Shown here: positions 53,413-64,000 of the stretch, piece by piece
Layout of the letters: the number at the start of each line of letters is the position of its first letter
Numbering within the stretch: position 1 is the stretch's first letter
NCBI GenBank assembly: GCA_022494885.1
Contig: JAGVSM010004256.1
Coordinates: forward strand, 310,001 to 374,000
Length of the DNA stretch: 64,000 nt
Reading direction: 5' to 3'
From: Micrasema longulum
Lineage: Eukaryota; Arthropoda; Insecta; Trichoptera; Brachycentridae
Notes under the pieces: model-generated
Told to the model about the DNA's origin: nothing
Database searches by the model: none
Seen by the model: the letters and a program-made list of their open reading frames with translations, nothing else
Translations under genes and position numbers: made by a program

Positions 53413-53699
53413 AAAGCTGCTGCCATTTGCTAAATTAAATTTTATAACATTTTTGGAATCGTTTGTTTGTAAAATATTATTTTTTACATCGGTTGAGTTT
53501 AAACATATTTATTTTACATTTCATTTAAAAATAATTCAGATAGCGACTTCTAGTTTCTTTTCAGCTATAATTTTATCGCTGTTTAATTAATTTTATCTCT
53601 AAATCAATTGAAGTGCAATGTAATTATATTATAATCTACAGTTGTTTAAGGCGGTTTAACAAAATAAAAGTACAAGACTTTTGATTTTAATGTAGATAA

Positions 53700-54240
53700 T
53701 ATTTTTATTTTTTTTATTTGGAAAAAAACAACAGTTTTACATATATTGTATACAGAAAATAAGAATATATATAAACGAAAACTGTGAAAACAGTAAAAAA
53801 AAATTCCACAGTGATGTAAGCTATTGATTAAGTACATTATCGGTATCAAAATAAAAGCAATCAACAATTGTTAGGCACTTAGAAGTTGCAAATAAAACAA
53901 AAATACATATACTTATATACAGTTATAAAACTAAAGTAAATAGAAACAAGATAAATTTAAAAAATAAGAAAAATAATGTTTTATAAAAAAACTGTAAAAG
54001 GTACAAAAATATAATAATGAACATACGAGTACATACATAATTACTGACATCGTAAAACTAAACGGGTGTACTGTCTATAAGGAATCTCTATTCGGATTAT
54101 ACTCTAAACTAGACAAAAGGTTAGATAGAAAATAGTAGTTTCTAATGTCGTGATATTGTTTCAATATCTATCTCAAGGTAGTAAAAATGTCACGGGAACC
54201 AGAAGCGGTGGAGTAATAAAACGAGAAAACGGTATCTTTT
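53700..54240 (-). mobile_element. Putative LINE 3' end
   Basis: The plus strand starts with T/A-rich TTTTTTTTATTTGGAAAAAA-ACAACAG, the layout of other minus-strand LINE tails in the window. The minus strand near 54100-54160 weakly suggests FYLSNLLSSLEYNPN, a LINE-like C-terminal region, but the reading breaks. Confidence 0.35.
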
Positions 54241-54477
54241 GAATCATTATCGACTAATGAAATAACTTCTACGATAGTATTTATTGTACCGGAACGCATT
54301 AAGGTTTGAAAACAATAATCTTTGATTAGGCGCTGGAAATAATTACGTGAATAATGGATTGTTAATAATTAACGATATTTTCGTTACTATTATTTACAGT
54401 ATGATTTTACTAAGAACGACCGCCTAAGATTTCTGCTGAGGGATGTGCTGTCGCTCAAATCGAACCCCCTGAAACCT

Positions 54478-54675
54478 GAATTAACTTTACAAACATTAAC
54501 AGATGAAAGAATTGAAGGAATATGGATGTTCAAATATAGGCAGAATGGTGAATGTTACACAGTGTGTAAAGTGGGCACTTAAACCAGCCATTGACATATC
54601 ATAAGCCCTGTAGATGCCTAGACTTCTATATTACCTTCTCTTAAATGTTCTTCATCTCTGTTGTAATATGTTAAT
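54478..54675 (+). mobile_element. RF-A copy
   Basis: Nearly the same as 35925-36105: ATTAACAGATGAAAGAATTG, ATGTTCAAATATAGGCAGAA, GTTACACAGTGTGTAAAGTG, GCCCTGTAGATGCCTAGACT, TCTCTGTTGTAATATG. The terminal repeat is absent. Confidence 0.8.
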
Positions 54676-54943
54676 AAAAATATTAACTAAAACGTCAGTG
54701 CGACAGTTGTTTTTAGACAATACTTATATCTTATCTTTATATATATATATATATAAGAATTCGATGAATTTTTTTTAGTGTGTTTGAGTTTGGTCCCTGG
54801 ATGGTTTAGATTTACAATTGGACCCGGAAGGAGAAATAGAAAAGTTTGAAATGTCACTTAGTATATAGTTCATCGAAAATTCGAATATCGAAAAAACGTT
54901 TGCTGAACCAGCTTTACATTTATACAAACATAATCATCATCAT

Positions 54944-55118
54944 TCACTTTCCGCACCTAATAGTGCACTGGGTACTGCATTGGTACATCGCTGGGCATCT
55001 TGGTCATTTCTGTTACATGAAGGAAAGACGATAAGTTTTACGTTTCAGGTACCAGTATGGGGACTATAAAATATTCTAGTGTAAAAACACCCTTTTAAAT
55101 AATATTTCATTTCACCAT
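54944..55118 (-). mobile_element. SINE-4 copy, 3' two thirds
   Basis: TTTCCGCACCTAATAGTGCA-CTGGGTACTGCATTGGTAC, GGGCATCTTGGTCATTTCTG, TTACATGAAGGAAAGACGAT and ACGTTTCAGGTACCAGTATG, then AAAACACCCTTTTAAATAA. The head is lost after TTTCACCATAC. Confidence 0.75.
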
Positions 55119-55439
55119 ACTAATATTAAAAATACGAAAGTGTGTATGTTTGTTTGTTTGTGTTTCCTTCACGTATCAACGGAGCGACTGATTGACATAT
55201 TTTTTGCATAGGGATAGCCGGAGAGGTGAGAAGTAAAATAAATTACTTATTTATTATCCCGTATTAAAAAAAAGTACAATGAAAAAAATACATAATATAT
55301 ATCATGAGCAACATTATTTAAAAATAGGTCAGCGGTAAGGTGGCACGTCAAAAAGGATCAACTCAAAATGTATTCTTTGAATTTCTATTATTGACTTGTT
55401 TTACCTATGGTTAGTTTGGTTTGCTTTTTGCTTTAGTTT

Positions 55440-56136
55440 TGTGGTAGGGTTTCGGATTTATGAACAGAATAAGTATGCTACGTTGTCATAGATCAACGGA
55501 TCATAGAATAACGGAGCATAGATTAGCTGATGCCATTTTTATGTATAAAACTTTGAATAACATGATAGATTGCCTTAAGATTCTGTCACTTATTAATTTT
55601 AGAGTCCCAGTAACGCAGACCAGAAACCAATCTCTTTTTAAAATTTCTAAATGTAAAACTAAATCTTTTCAAAATTCATTTGTAAATAGAACCTGCCATA
55701 TGTGTAATCAGAAATTCAATTGTATTGATATTAATGACATATCTTTAACTTCCTTTAAAAGTGAAATTTCCAAAAATAATTTAAGTTATGATGTTGCGCC
55801 TTGAATCCGCAGCCTATATTATGCAGGTTATGTGCAGTTCTGTATGTAGACATATAATAAATGAACACTGTATGGTCAACTATAGTTGTATTATTTATTG
55901 TAATGTGCAACTGTGTGACCAATATTCATTTACATTTCTAGTAATATTATAAGTTTTGTATGATTAGTTAATTTATGTTATGTATAATTTTTATGTGACA
56001 ACATTTACAATAACAATATTATGTGGAAGCCTCTAATTTAACTTTATGATATGTATTTATGGTATAATTGATTCTTATAAATGTATAAATGTCTGTTGGC
56101 TTTCCAATGAAATAAAATAAAATAAAAAATAAAAAT
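55440..56136 (+). mobile_element. LINE (Jockey/CR1-like) C-terminus and 3' UTR
   Basis: 55460-55801 encodes an uninterrupted 114-residue C-terminal region: STDHRITEHRLADAIFMYKT, LNNMIDCLKILSLINFRVPV, NSFVNRTCHMCNQKF, FKSEISKN. The 'L.DAIF.YK..NN.ID...LL..I.F.VP' layout is typical of Jockey/CR1 C-termini. The 3' UTR ends in AAATAAAATAAAATAAAAA at 56110-56136. No catalytic part remains. Confidence 0.85.
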
Positions 56137-57310
56137 CATTATATTTTTTCGTAGCGATAGTTAGGTGACCGGCAATAGATACAAGCTACTTTCCATGTCG
56201 AAAAAAAATATTTTTCCACCGAAAACATTCTTATTGATAAACGACAAAACTAATAAATTCCCTAGTTAATTTCTCCTTGGTACCATGCGAGCAAAGCCGC
56301 AGGGCTTAAAGCTAGTATTTTTATATAAACGCTGTCTCTGCATAAATTCAAAGCACCATTAGTCGCGAACAATGGTTGAAATGACAATGAAAAACAGGAA
56401 ACTTTTCTTAATAAAATTTACTTTTCAACTTAAACAACCCCCGAAATTCTCAAACCTCAAAGCCCTAATTTCAGAAACGTATTCCGCCGACTCAAATAGC
56501 GTATGAATTAGAAATAAGGGAGGCTGAGGAAGGCGGTTGTTGAGATCATTAAAAATTCAGTAGATACCATTGTGACGGATGGACAGTTACTACACACAAA
56601 CTGCATTAGACCTTTTAACTGAAAATACTTTTTGGTTAGTTATATTTACAGGGAAAACAAACGAAAGCTTTTACCAGTATTCGTAAATAATTTAGAAATG
56701 AAGGTATAATTTAAAAACCTCAAACAGTCACACAGTTTAAGCATGTAGTTCAAGTGCAGTCTCTTCAACCCATCATCGCCGCTACGCTCGCGCTACACAA
56801 CCAAGTGATGTATCTTATTCGCCATGTAATAAATACGCATCCAACAGTAACCTCGTGTCTTCTGTCAATCGCTTACTGGGGTAGGAGCTCCAACCCTCAA
56901 CAACCTAATCCTACAAATGAACTTAAATGTTTCTTACAAAAAACGTTAACTGTCCTGACAAATTTTATATCTTAACAAAACCTGTGTTATCATACATTTC
57001 TGCTTGCTTCTGTGTTTACTAATGTTAAATTATTTGCTATTCAAAATGACAGGGGAAGTCGGCAGAACAAATGGACGAATTATGAGATCCCACTTGGCTT
57101 ACTGCCAAGAAACAGTCTTCCAAATGGTCCCCTGGAAATAGTCTGCATTGTGTAATAAATGCGAATATGTGGGAAATTTACTGCCCTAATTCTTAAAGTA
57201 AACTGTTATAAATCAACAATCGTTTGACTTAGTTCGTAAACAATCAATTTGTTTACATCCACGCCCATTATTCGTTTTCTAACGCAAAAAGGAAGAAAAA
57301 AACCCTTGCA
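56137..57310. other. No recognised feature
   Basis: Single-copy-looking. A 73-codon frame at 56754-56975 is unrecognised. Confidence 0.45.
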
Positions 57311-57487
57311 GGCGGCCTCCGTGGTGTAGTGGTTAAGATTCTTGACTCACGCACGGAGGGTTCCGGGTTCGATTCCCGGTGGAACACAAAATCTTAACGT
57401 GGTTTTCTTAAGCCTGTTTTGTGCTTTAATTCACCACTGTAATTAGGCCTTCTAGTCTGTAGTGGTGCAAAAAAATAATTTAAAATG
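57311..57487 (+). mobile_element. SINE-1 copy, intact
   Basis: The head GGCGGCCTCCGTGGTGTAGT is followed by GGTTAAG, B box GGGTTCGATTCCCGG (57365-57379), the body AGCCTGTTTTGTGCTTTAAT-TCACCACTGTAATTAGGCC and a GTGGTGCAAAAAAATAATT tail. Compare 38115-38338. Confidence 0.85.
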
Positions 57488-58599
57488 GCCTACTCCACTT
57501 TGACCATCATCTTTAACCTCGTTTCCTCGTCCGCACTCCGTAATACATAGAACACTGCATTGGCCTTCCAATAATCTATTTACTATATTAAATCATGTAA
57601 ACGTATTATATAAAATGCAATGTAAAAATACTGTACGTTAACATAAGTTGAATCCGTTTTTGTCCAAACGAACAAGAGGAAACAACAAAAAATACAACAT
57701 ATTAGTCTACAATGTATTCTTCTTTACTTTATTTTACCAATAAATTAGTCAAAAATTTAACGCATCTTCATCGGACACTGCGCAAATATAGCGAACGGCT
57801 CCGGCAGATTTGTTCGTCGATTGAACGCGAACCGAAGGAGGTGTCGAAAATGCTCACTTTCGTCTACTTGATAAATAAAATAATATATGTACCGTAAAAG
57901 CAAACACAATATCTTGTGGAGCAAAAATTTTTCTTCCGAATCTCGTGTATTTACATACAAAATAATACGTCCGCGAGAGCGTTTGGGGTACCAGCCCAGG
58001 TGAGATAAATCACACGTTAATAGTGTGATCTTACCGCTATTGAAATCCAAAACCCGTGAGAGATCAAGCGTCTTAAACTTATTTCCTTTTCGGGTTAATT
58101 TTCATATTATTTTTGGTAATTTCGCATTAAAATGCATTTATTTTGTACGTCGTTTGTACTTTCTCACAATACTAGCGTAGTAATTAGTGAATATAATTAC
58201 TAAACACGTACATTAATGTGCGTTAATAAAAAGTAAGGCTGGCACATAAACTTCTCACGTTACGTAAAATTGCGACAAAAGGCAGATTCAGAATTAAAGT
58301 ACGTAAGTTCGCTCGAGATACCCGAGAACTCCAGCCGACAACAACATTCTAAGAGTCAGGGATAAAGTGGAGTTCTAGAGATATTATGCAAATCGTTACC
58401 GCTAACTGCTTGGCTCCTTTACATCTCCAAACGACCCATTAGAGCTTCCTACAAGTTTGGCAGAGGTTTCTCGCAAAATGGGAATCGTTCTTTTGCGCGT
58501 CAGGTACACCTTTCCTAGTTGGTGGTGCCACGTAATGCTGTAATATACACCAATGTCAAATATGGATACTCAGCGCACAATGCGAACTGATTAGGACTT
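57488..58599. other. Unique DNA, moderately GC-rich in parts
   Basis: 57757-58050 has a 97-codon minus frame, unrecognised. 58260-58520 is GC-richer and includes an octamer ATGCAAAT (58386-58393). I cannot assign a function. Confidence 0.35.
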
Positions 58600-58840
58600 T
58601 GTTTAACTCTTAAAAGACTGTGCTAAAAACCCCTCCGGAGACGGTACTGTGCGTCGTGCTACATGTGAGACTGACTGGAACTCGAAACAACCTTTGCTAT
58701 AAAGGTTTTAAAATGTTTAATGAGTTAACAGAAAGTCTCAGGGAAGCTGGGAGAATCTCAACTTTTCGAGCAAAATTCTACTTTTATATGAGGGATACAC
58801 GTTATAAATGTGTGCAGTATATGGATTTTAGATAGACCTA
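58600..58840 (+). mobile_element. LINE C-terminal remnant
   Basis: TRNNLCYKGFKMFNELTESL then REAGRISTFRAKFYFYMRD (about 58680-58800) matches the final 'YKG...FN.LP.S+R.......F+..L..Y.' segment of CR1/Jockey-like proteins. It ends with a stop at 58833-58835. Upstream coding is not readable. Confidence 0.65.
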
Positions 58841-60479
58841 ATTTAGGTATATTTATTTATTTATCCTGGTGTTAAACTAGTAAGTAAATTAAGGCTGATC
58901 TGAAAATTTGTCATCTAAACGAATAAAAACATTTATGACGTTTGATTTAAGTTATTTATTACCAATTCTTGATGGCATTCCATTGTGTGTACCAAGTATT
59001 TTTAATTGGAAACATACGAATAAATATAAGTTATTACATCATTACAAAAGATGACATGTTTTTAAATACAGATATCGTAAAAAAAAAGAGCATACCTGAA
59101 GTAGTCTAGACAGGTTTGTTTGAAAATTGTTTTTAACGAGTATTTTTTTTTTAAATGTCAGTTTTCACGTTGATGTCTACATTTTTTCCATTGTAAATAA
59201 CGCGACTAATACGTGATATTTTTTTGTAAGTAAAAATATAGTTATAATTATTATTATAAAGGTAATCTTCTTAACCTAAATTAAATAACTAAGTGTCATT
59301 TCGTCTCTTTGTTGGGGTATGCAGAGACGGTAGAACGTGATATCATTAGTATATTATGTTCATCTTATTCACATACCCAATTATTCCTACACTCTCAAGT
59401 ATTGTTGGACTTTACTTGCTCGTGCCATGTATTTTTAGGTTCTGAAATGTCCTTAGGAAAAAAGCTTTATAAATTGACCACGATGTATTTTCTTTGACTT
59501 TCGTACTGTAATTTTTTGCTGTTTGTTTTTTTTACCTAAAAGGGGGGCTACTTGAATAAAATACGCTTTTTTTATATTCTAGTACATCAAATCATGGCTG
59601 CAATAAGGAGGTTAAAGTTGGTATTAAATATTTTGGTTTACGTGCTCCCGTGTGCGATAACAGCACTTTATATCCGCGAGTTTTGAGTGCCTTGCCTCAA
59701 AATATACATTCAACAACCTCTCACTCAACTCGCTCCACCTTTCAATTATAAAATACTTCTGATCTTTTTCTCTGATCTCTCTGTAGAAACATCTCTACAT
59801 CTGTCCCAAACCACACCACAAGTAGCTTATTTAGAATTTAGGTTAAAAATCATCGTAAACTGAAATCGGACCACTCGACCGGATTTGAGATATTAAAACC
59901 GAAGCATTATCCAAAAATGTTAAATATTGTCTCTTTAAAAAGGACATTCCTTTACTGATGACCACAAAGCAATTAATTTGTTATAAAAACAAGCATTTAT
60001 AACATTATAACTGTCCATTATTTATTATAGGAGCAAAAATTCATTAACATTTTCTTGTATACCCACGAACAGGCCATGCCTTTGTGGGATTTTTTTTGTT
60101 TTTATCACTTATGTTTATTGTAAAAAAAAAACAAAAAAGTTTAAATAAAAAAAATAAAAAAAGAAATTTTTTTTAAAAAAGAACCTAAAAATACTGATGT
60201 TTTTTTTATGTAGAAAAAATAAATCGTCGGAATCGTAGAACAACGACGGATGTGAGAAAAATGAAACATTGACTTTAATATATTTGATATTAAAAAAGTT
60301 AAAGAAAGGCTTTTTTTCCAGGTTTGAAAATATATATATACAACCAATCGAAGTATCAATTTATATTATTTTTTACTAATCAAGTTGTGGCATAAAGTGT
60401 AAAAAAAAAATTAACCGCTCTCTTAATTAAATCATTTACGTTTTCATGAATTACCCAAATGTTACAATTTTGAGAGCAA
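58841..60479. other. No recognised feature apart from a shared repeat at 58950-59048
   Basis: 58950-59048 (CCAATTCTTGATGGCATTCC and AATATAAGTTATTACATCAT) shares both halves with 22826-22905. The rest is AT-rich with poly-A and poly-T runs. Confidence 0.4.
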
Positions 60480-60575
60480 TTTTAAACGAATTATAAGTAA
60501 CTCACTATAGAAAATGGGAATCAAGTTATGGTACATTGAGATTCGAACCTCGGACCTCTGATCCGTGAGTTTTCC
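60480..60575 (-). mobile_element. SINE-3 copy, partial
   Basis: AACTCACTATAGAAAATGGG, GAGATTCGAACCTCGGACCT and CTGATCCGTGAG match 44718-44795 and 63028-63064. The distal head is lost. Confidence 0.6.
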
Positions 60576-61489
60576 GTTATTATCGATAAATTTAGAACCA
60601 GTGGAAATGTGTTAAATTGGCTCACATCACGTCGGGATCACTAATTTTAAAATAAAGGTAATGCTGGTATAGTTTTAAGTTATACTTTATATTTCATAAA
60701 CATCCATCAACATAATTAGTCTAAACCGAAATCGAAAGAAGGGGAATCGTCATACTTAGGTTATTAATTCCTTTATTCGTTATTTAGTTAACATAAGATA
60801 TCTTGATATAATCATTTCATTGCATCGCATTTAATACCAAAATTTACGAAGAACTTATTTTTTGGAATTTAGTTAAAATATTTTATAACTTTTTATTTAT
60901 TTTATTACTTTGGGTAACTTTTTGTACAATTTTAAACCCTTGCACGATGAGTTTTGAGATTGTCTTTCTCCTCATTTGTTTCTTGCCTTCTTTATTTTTC
61001 TCCTTATAATTACTATGTAGATACTACATAACTTTTCATTAATGCCTGGTATTATTTCGGAATAATTAAACAAATTGTTTCGAAATTCTAAATTATTCTC
61101 AGTAGGTAGTCTCGATAAAATTGTGTTAAAAAATAAGAAATTAATTTTAATATTTTTTTCTTTTGATGGGTAAAATATTCCAATTTCTAATTATACATTT
61201 GTATTACATATTTATTGTTTTGTAATCACGGTGTTGATAAAATCATAACTTGATCATAACTGTTTATTGACGCTAAATTGATTGCGTTCACTTTAGGAGT
61301 GATATATTAATGTTGGGATTTGGCTACTCGCCAGAGAATGATTTCAATAGGAACGCAGAACTATTACCTCTGTATAGGAAATTTTTATATCAATGTACTC
61401 ACAAGCAACTCAGTCCAGATTCTTATGATTTTTCCAATATTAAATTTCGCGACCATTTTCAAGTAGTTAGTAAATGACTCAGTTTCTAA
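60576..61489. other. No recognised feature
   Basis: AT-rich, nothing supported. Confidence 0.45.
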
Positions 61490-61635
61490 CCCCTAATTTT
61501 TTATTTTTCTACAGACCGGTTTCTTATCTTCACAAGCTACTTTATCAAAGTATACATAATTTGTTTTTATGTTTATTTTTTTTTTAACGAATAACCAAAA
61601 ACTTAGTGCTTCAAATATACATTTTATGTTATGCA
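61490..61635 (-). mobile_element. Solo arm of the 14249-14610 element, with hammerhead-like core
   Basis: The minus strand carries TATATTTGAAGCACTAAG then GGTTATTC (61630-61590, matching 14258-14285), then TATACTTTGATAAAGTAGCT, TGTGAAGATAAGAAACCGGT and CTGTAGAAAAATAAAAAATT (matching the arms of the 14 kb element). Only one arm is present, like a solo terminal repeat. Confidence 0.6.
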
Positions 61636-62603
61636 AAACATTTCTATCATATTATAAAACATAAAGTACCTTTTTTTCTAAAATAACTTTGCACTATAGT
61701 ATAAATATTGCATTTTGCAAGAAAAACAACTTTGTTTCAAGAGTTAAAAAATTCTTTATCTTTGCGACATAGTGTACCTAAACAGCAAAATAAATTTCCA
61801 AATTTTACTTTTCATCAGTTTTCTGTAGAATAAAATAGCCGGAGTTTCACGATAAATAAAATGTAAGAGGGAGAAGGGAAAACTTCGCATTATTCAATCC
61901 CTCTCACAGAATATTTATTTAAGAGGAAAATATCTTATTTGGGTCCAAAGATTTATGTAATTTGTATCTGTGGTATTTTTTCAAACATTCCAACATTTTT
62001 CCGAGAGAATTGATTACCTTCATTAAAAAGGATCGTACATTTTTTATTTAGTTTAAGAATTCATTTAACATCCCGGCTTTTCTGAATGTATTTGATAGTT
62101 AAGAAACAATTTGTGATACTGTTTCTCTCGAGAAATTTTTAATAGAAAATTACCAGCAAAGACAATTTCAGCAATTAAGAAATAAAAGTCATATTTAAGC
62201 ATAATCCCTTAAAAAAATGGGAGTTCATGCAGAATGAATATTTAACAATTATTTATTAATATGTACGAACAACTCCTATAACACTATAACAAGCATTTCG
62301 AGGGTGCGACAGTGGACCTAACTTGGACACGCGCTGCAGATACCTCAGGAGAGCCTCACACCTGTGGGCTTCCGCCGTTCTGGAGGGCCATCGATGACGA
62401 TCTTTCGGCGGAATTGAGGGACGCATGATTTACGTGCGAGTGCTGGCTAGCGTTAGGGTCTCCTGGAGGCGTCTGGTTATATCCACATACTCCACTTGTG
62501 GATGTGAAAAAACAAAGAAAGAATATATACATTTAAAAGTGATTACAAATACAATAATACCCATTTAATGAGTTTTTATTATTTAGCGGCAGGTCATTAT
62601 ATA
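61636..62603. other. No recognised feature; GC-richer patch at 62300-62510
   Basis: 62300-62510 is GC-rich (GCCTCACACCTGTGGGCTTC-CGCCG) with no readable domain, followed by TA-rich DNA that borders the palindromic MITE. Confidence 0.4.
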
Positions 62604-62984
62604 TATACAGTGTGTTTATTAAGCCCTGTCACATCTGAAACCACGATGATCAGTATGAGCAAGAAGACATATTGGCACATTAAAAAAAATTTAGAATGAA
62701 TAACATTTTTAAAAATAAAATATCAAAAAAAGCAAATGGTTGCTTACTTCTGCAGGGGAGAAACGAGAAGGGGAAGAGGGAAGTCTGGCACACCGCCGAC
62801 CGCGCGGCCACGCCCCCCTCGCTTCGCCCCTCCAGAAGTACGTATTCATTTGGTTTTTCAAATATTTTATTTTTAAAACAAAATTTTGTTCTAAATATTT
62901 TTTTAAATATGCTAATATGTCTTCTTGCCCATACTGATCATCGGAATTTCGGATGTGACAGGGTTCAAAGAACACCCTGTATAT
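62604..62984. mobile_element. Palindromic (snap-back) MITE, 381 bp
   Basis: The left end TATACAGTGTGTTTATTAAG continues CCCTGTCACATCTGAAAC, GATGATCAGTATG and AGCAAGAAGACATATTGGCA. The right end is its inverse (CATACTGATCATCGG, GGATGTGACAGGGTTC, AACACCCTGTATA). Similarity continues almost to the GC-rich centre (CACCGCCGACCGCGCGGCCA, about 62789-62812), so a single strand could fold over nearly its full length. TA at both tips. The family is shared with 1245-1377. Confidence 0.85.
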
Positions 62985-63011
62985 AAATACTGCTTTACCC
63001 CATTTACCCAA

Positions 63012-63114
63012 GTATTTTAAGTTGTGGAAGAGCGGAGTTTGAACCTCGGACCTCTGATCTGTCAGTCCACGACACAAGCCACGGAACACGGGACTACAAC
63101 CCGGTTCATGCATG
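63012..63114 (-). mobile_element. SINE-3 copy, most complete
   Basis: The minus strand has GAACCGGGTTGTAGTCCCGT, an A-box-like CCGTGGCTTGTGTCGTGG, GACAGATCAGAGGTCC and a B-box-like GAGGTTCAAACTCCGC. The downstream body is short. Confidence 0.65.
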
Positions 63115-63236
63115 TAAATTATTAATATAAATCACAGAATATGATGGTGCCTAAATTATTATTTATTATAATTCATAAATTTTATATTTTTTATCGTAAC
63201 ATATTAAATTATTGTCCACTTTTCATAGTTGGTTTT

Positions 63237-63297
63237 CATGTGTTTGGCCAGATGTTTGCTTGCCATGCACGAGGTCCCGGATTCATTTCTTACGCCG
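63237..63297 (+). mobile_element. SINE-4 head fragment
   Basis: TTTGGCCAGATGTTTGCTTG-CCATGCACGAGGTCCCGGAT-TCATTTC corresponds to the tRNA-like head (compare the minus strand of 32880-32930). No body is attached. Confidence 0.5.
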
Positions 63298-64000
63298 TTA
63301 TATTTTATAATCCATATCCATAGAAGCGTAAGATCGATCAAATTAGAGAATTGTGGTTATATTACATGGTGGTTGTATTTGATTAATTAAACGTCTCTCT
63401 GACATCCATTTGTAATATACTATGTAAGTTTTCAATTATATGTTTACTTTTAAAGTGTGTATTTAAACAGGAGTGGTATCAAAACTGACAAAACATTACG
63501 AGCCAAAAACGCCATTAGCATAATTATCAGAATAATTACACCATTGTTTGGTAATATTTTTAAGTTTTTGGCACGAACCACAATGCAAAGAGATTATGAA
63601 TAAATTATTAAAGTGTCTCTACTCCAATGTCTGGGTTGTATTTGGGAGGGAAAAGGGCAAATATTTAAGTCCTTTTTTCCCTTTGTCCACAAATACACCT
63701 TTTTATGAAATTATCTGTCACTTTTGACACCTACAGAATATCATGGTCCTCTGAATGGAAAGAAAAACAGTATATCACGAATAAGGTCGACGTTAAAATG
63801 TTTTTACAAAAATGTAAATTCGAGAGGAAATGTTGGAATTTTAGTACTATAAAGTAAATTATCAGCGCGGATTAAGTAGGGTTTGGTTGAGCTTTTACGG
63901 GTTTTAACGATAAACGAGTCGTTCATTTAAATATGTTTAAAAAATCATGAGTTTAGTTACAAAAATTACCATATTAATTAAAGACAGAATTATACTTTTT
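63298..64000. other. No recognised feature
   Basis: AT-rich, no repeat or coding sequence supported. Confidence 0.45.

Noticed and set aside
57311..57387. Functional tRNA gene
   Set aside because: The head is tRNA-like, but the same head, body and tail recur at three other loci. It is a SINE.

Overview
The window looks like AT-rich nuclear DNA from an insect. The evidence is the density and type of retroelement debris: Jockey/CR1-, R1/LOA- and RTE-like LINE 3' ends, tRNA-derived SINEs, a cecropia/mellifera-type mariner and many small foldback elements. Some LINE tails carry the phrases GCAATAAGCCCGCC and CCCCGTAGGGGTAGGCAG, which I associate with moths and butterflies. A lepidopteran is therefore plausible, but I cannot prove the order from sequence alone. 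I found no convincing host protein-coding gene, functional tRNA, rRNA or CRISPR array. The window reads as intergenic DNA or the inside of a very long intron.

Layout. 0-9 kb: a SINE, a palindromic MITE, a decayed mariner transposase cut off by a SINE, an RTE-like LINE scrap, a 230-bp MITE and a LINE 3' end. 9-20 kb: mostly unrecognised AT-rich DNA, a GC-rich block (10.7-11.1 kb), a LINE 3' end, nested copies of an interspersed repeat I call RF-A, and two foldback elements with hammerhead-ribozyme-like cores (14.3 and 16.5 kb). 20-31 kb: SINEs, RTE remnants, repeats RF-B and RF-C, a LINE C-terminal region, a cluster of GC-rich hairpins (28.7-29.2 kb) and an RF-A copy split by a hammerhead-like hairpin insertion. 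31-45 kb: a run of composite SINEs (SINE-4), RF-A and RF-B copies with nested insertions, and the best-preserved coding sequence of the window, a 285-residue reverse-transcriptase fragment with a YADD motif on the minus strand at 41.5-42.3 kb. 45-55 kb: RF-A copies, a 494-bp tandem duplication and a probable PIF/Harbinger-type element. 55-64 kb: LINE 3' ends, SINEs, a palindromic MITE and unique DNA.

The elements do not form a pathway, but they form a readable stratigraphy. RF-A and RF-B are old and serve as targets. LINE 3' ends, SINE-1 and a hammerhead-like hairpin sit inside them, in two cases with clear target-site duplications (14 and 11 bp). The most interesting signal is the recurrence of a (C)TGA-hairpin-GAAACCGGT core at five loci with different flanks. 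It resembles the hammerhead motifs known from Penelope-like retroelements. Family names RF-A to RF-D and SINE-1 to SINE-4 are mine and only label copies within this window.
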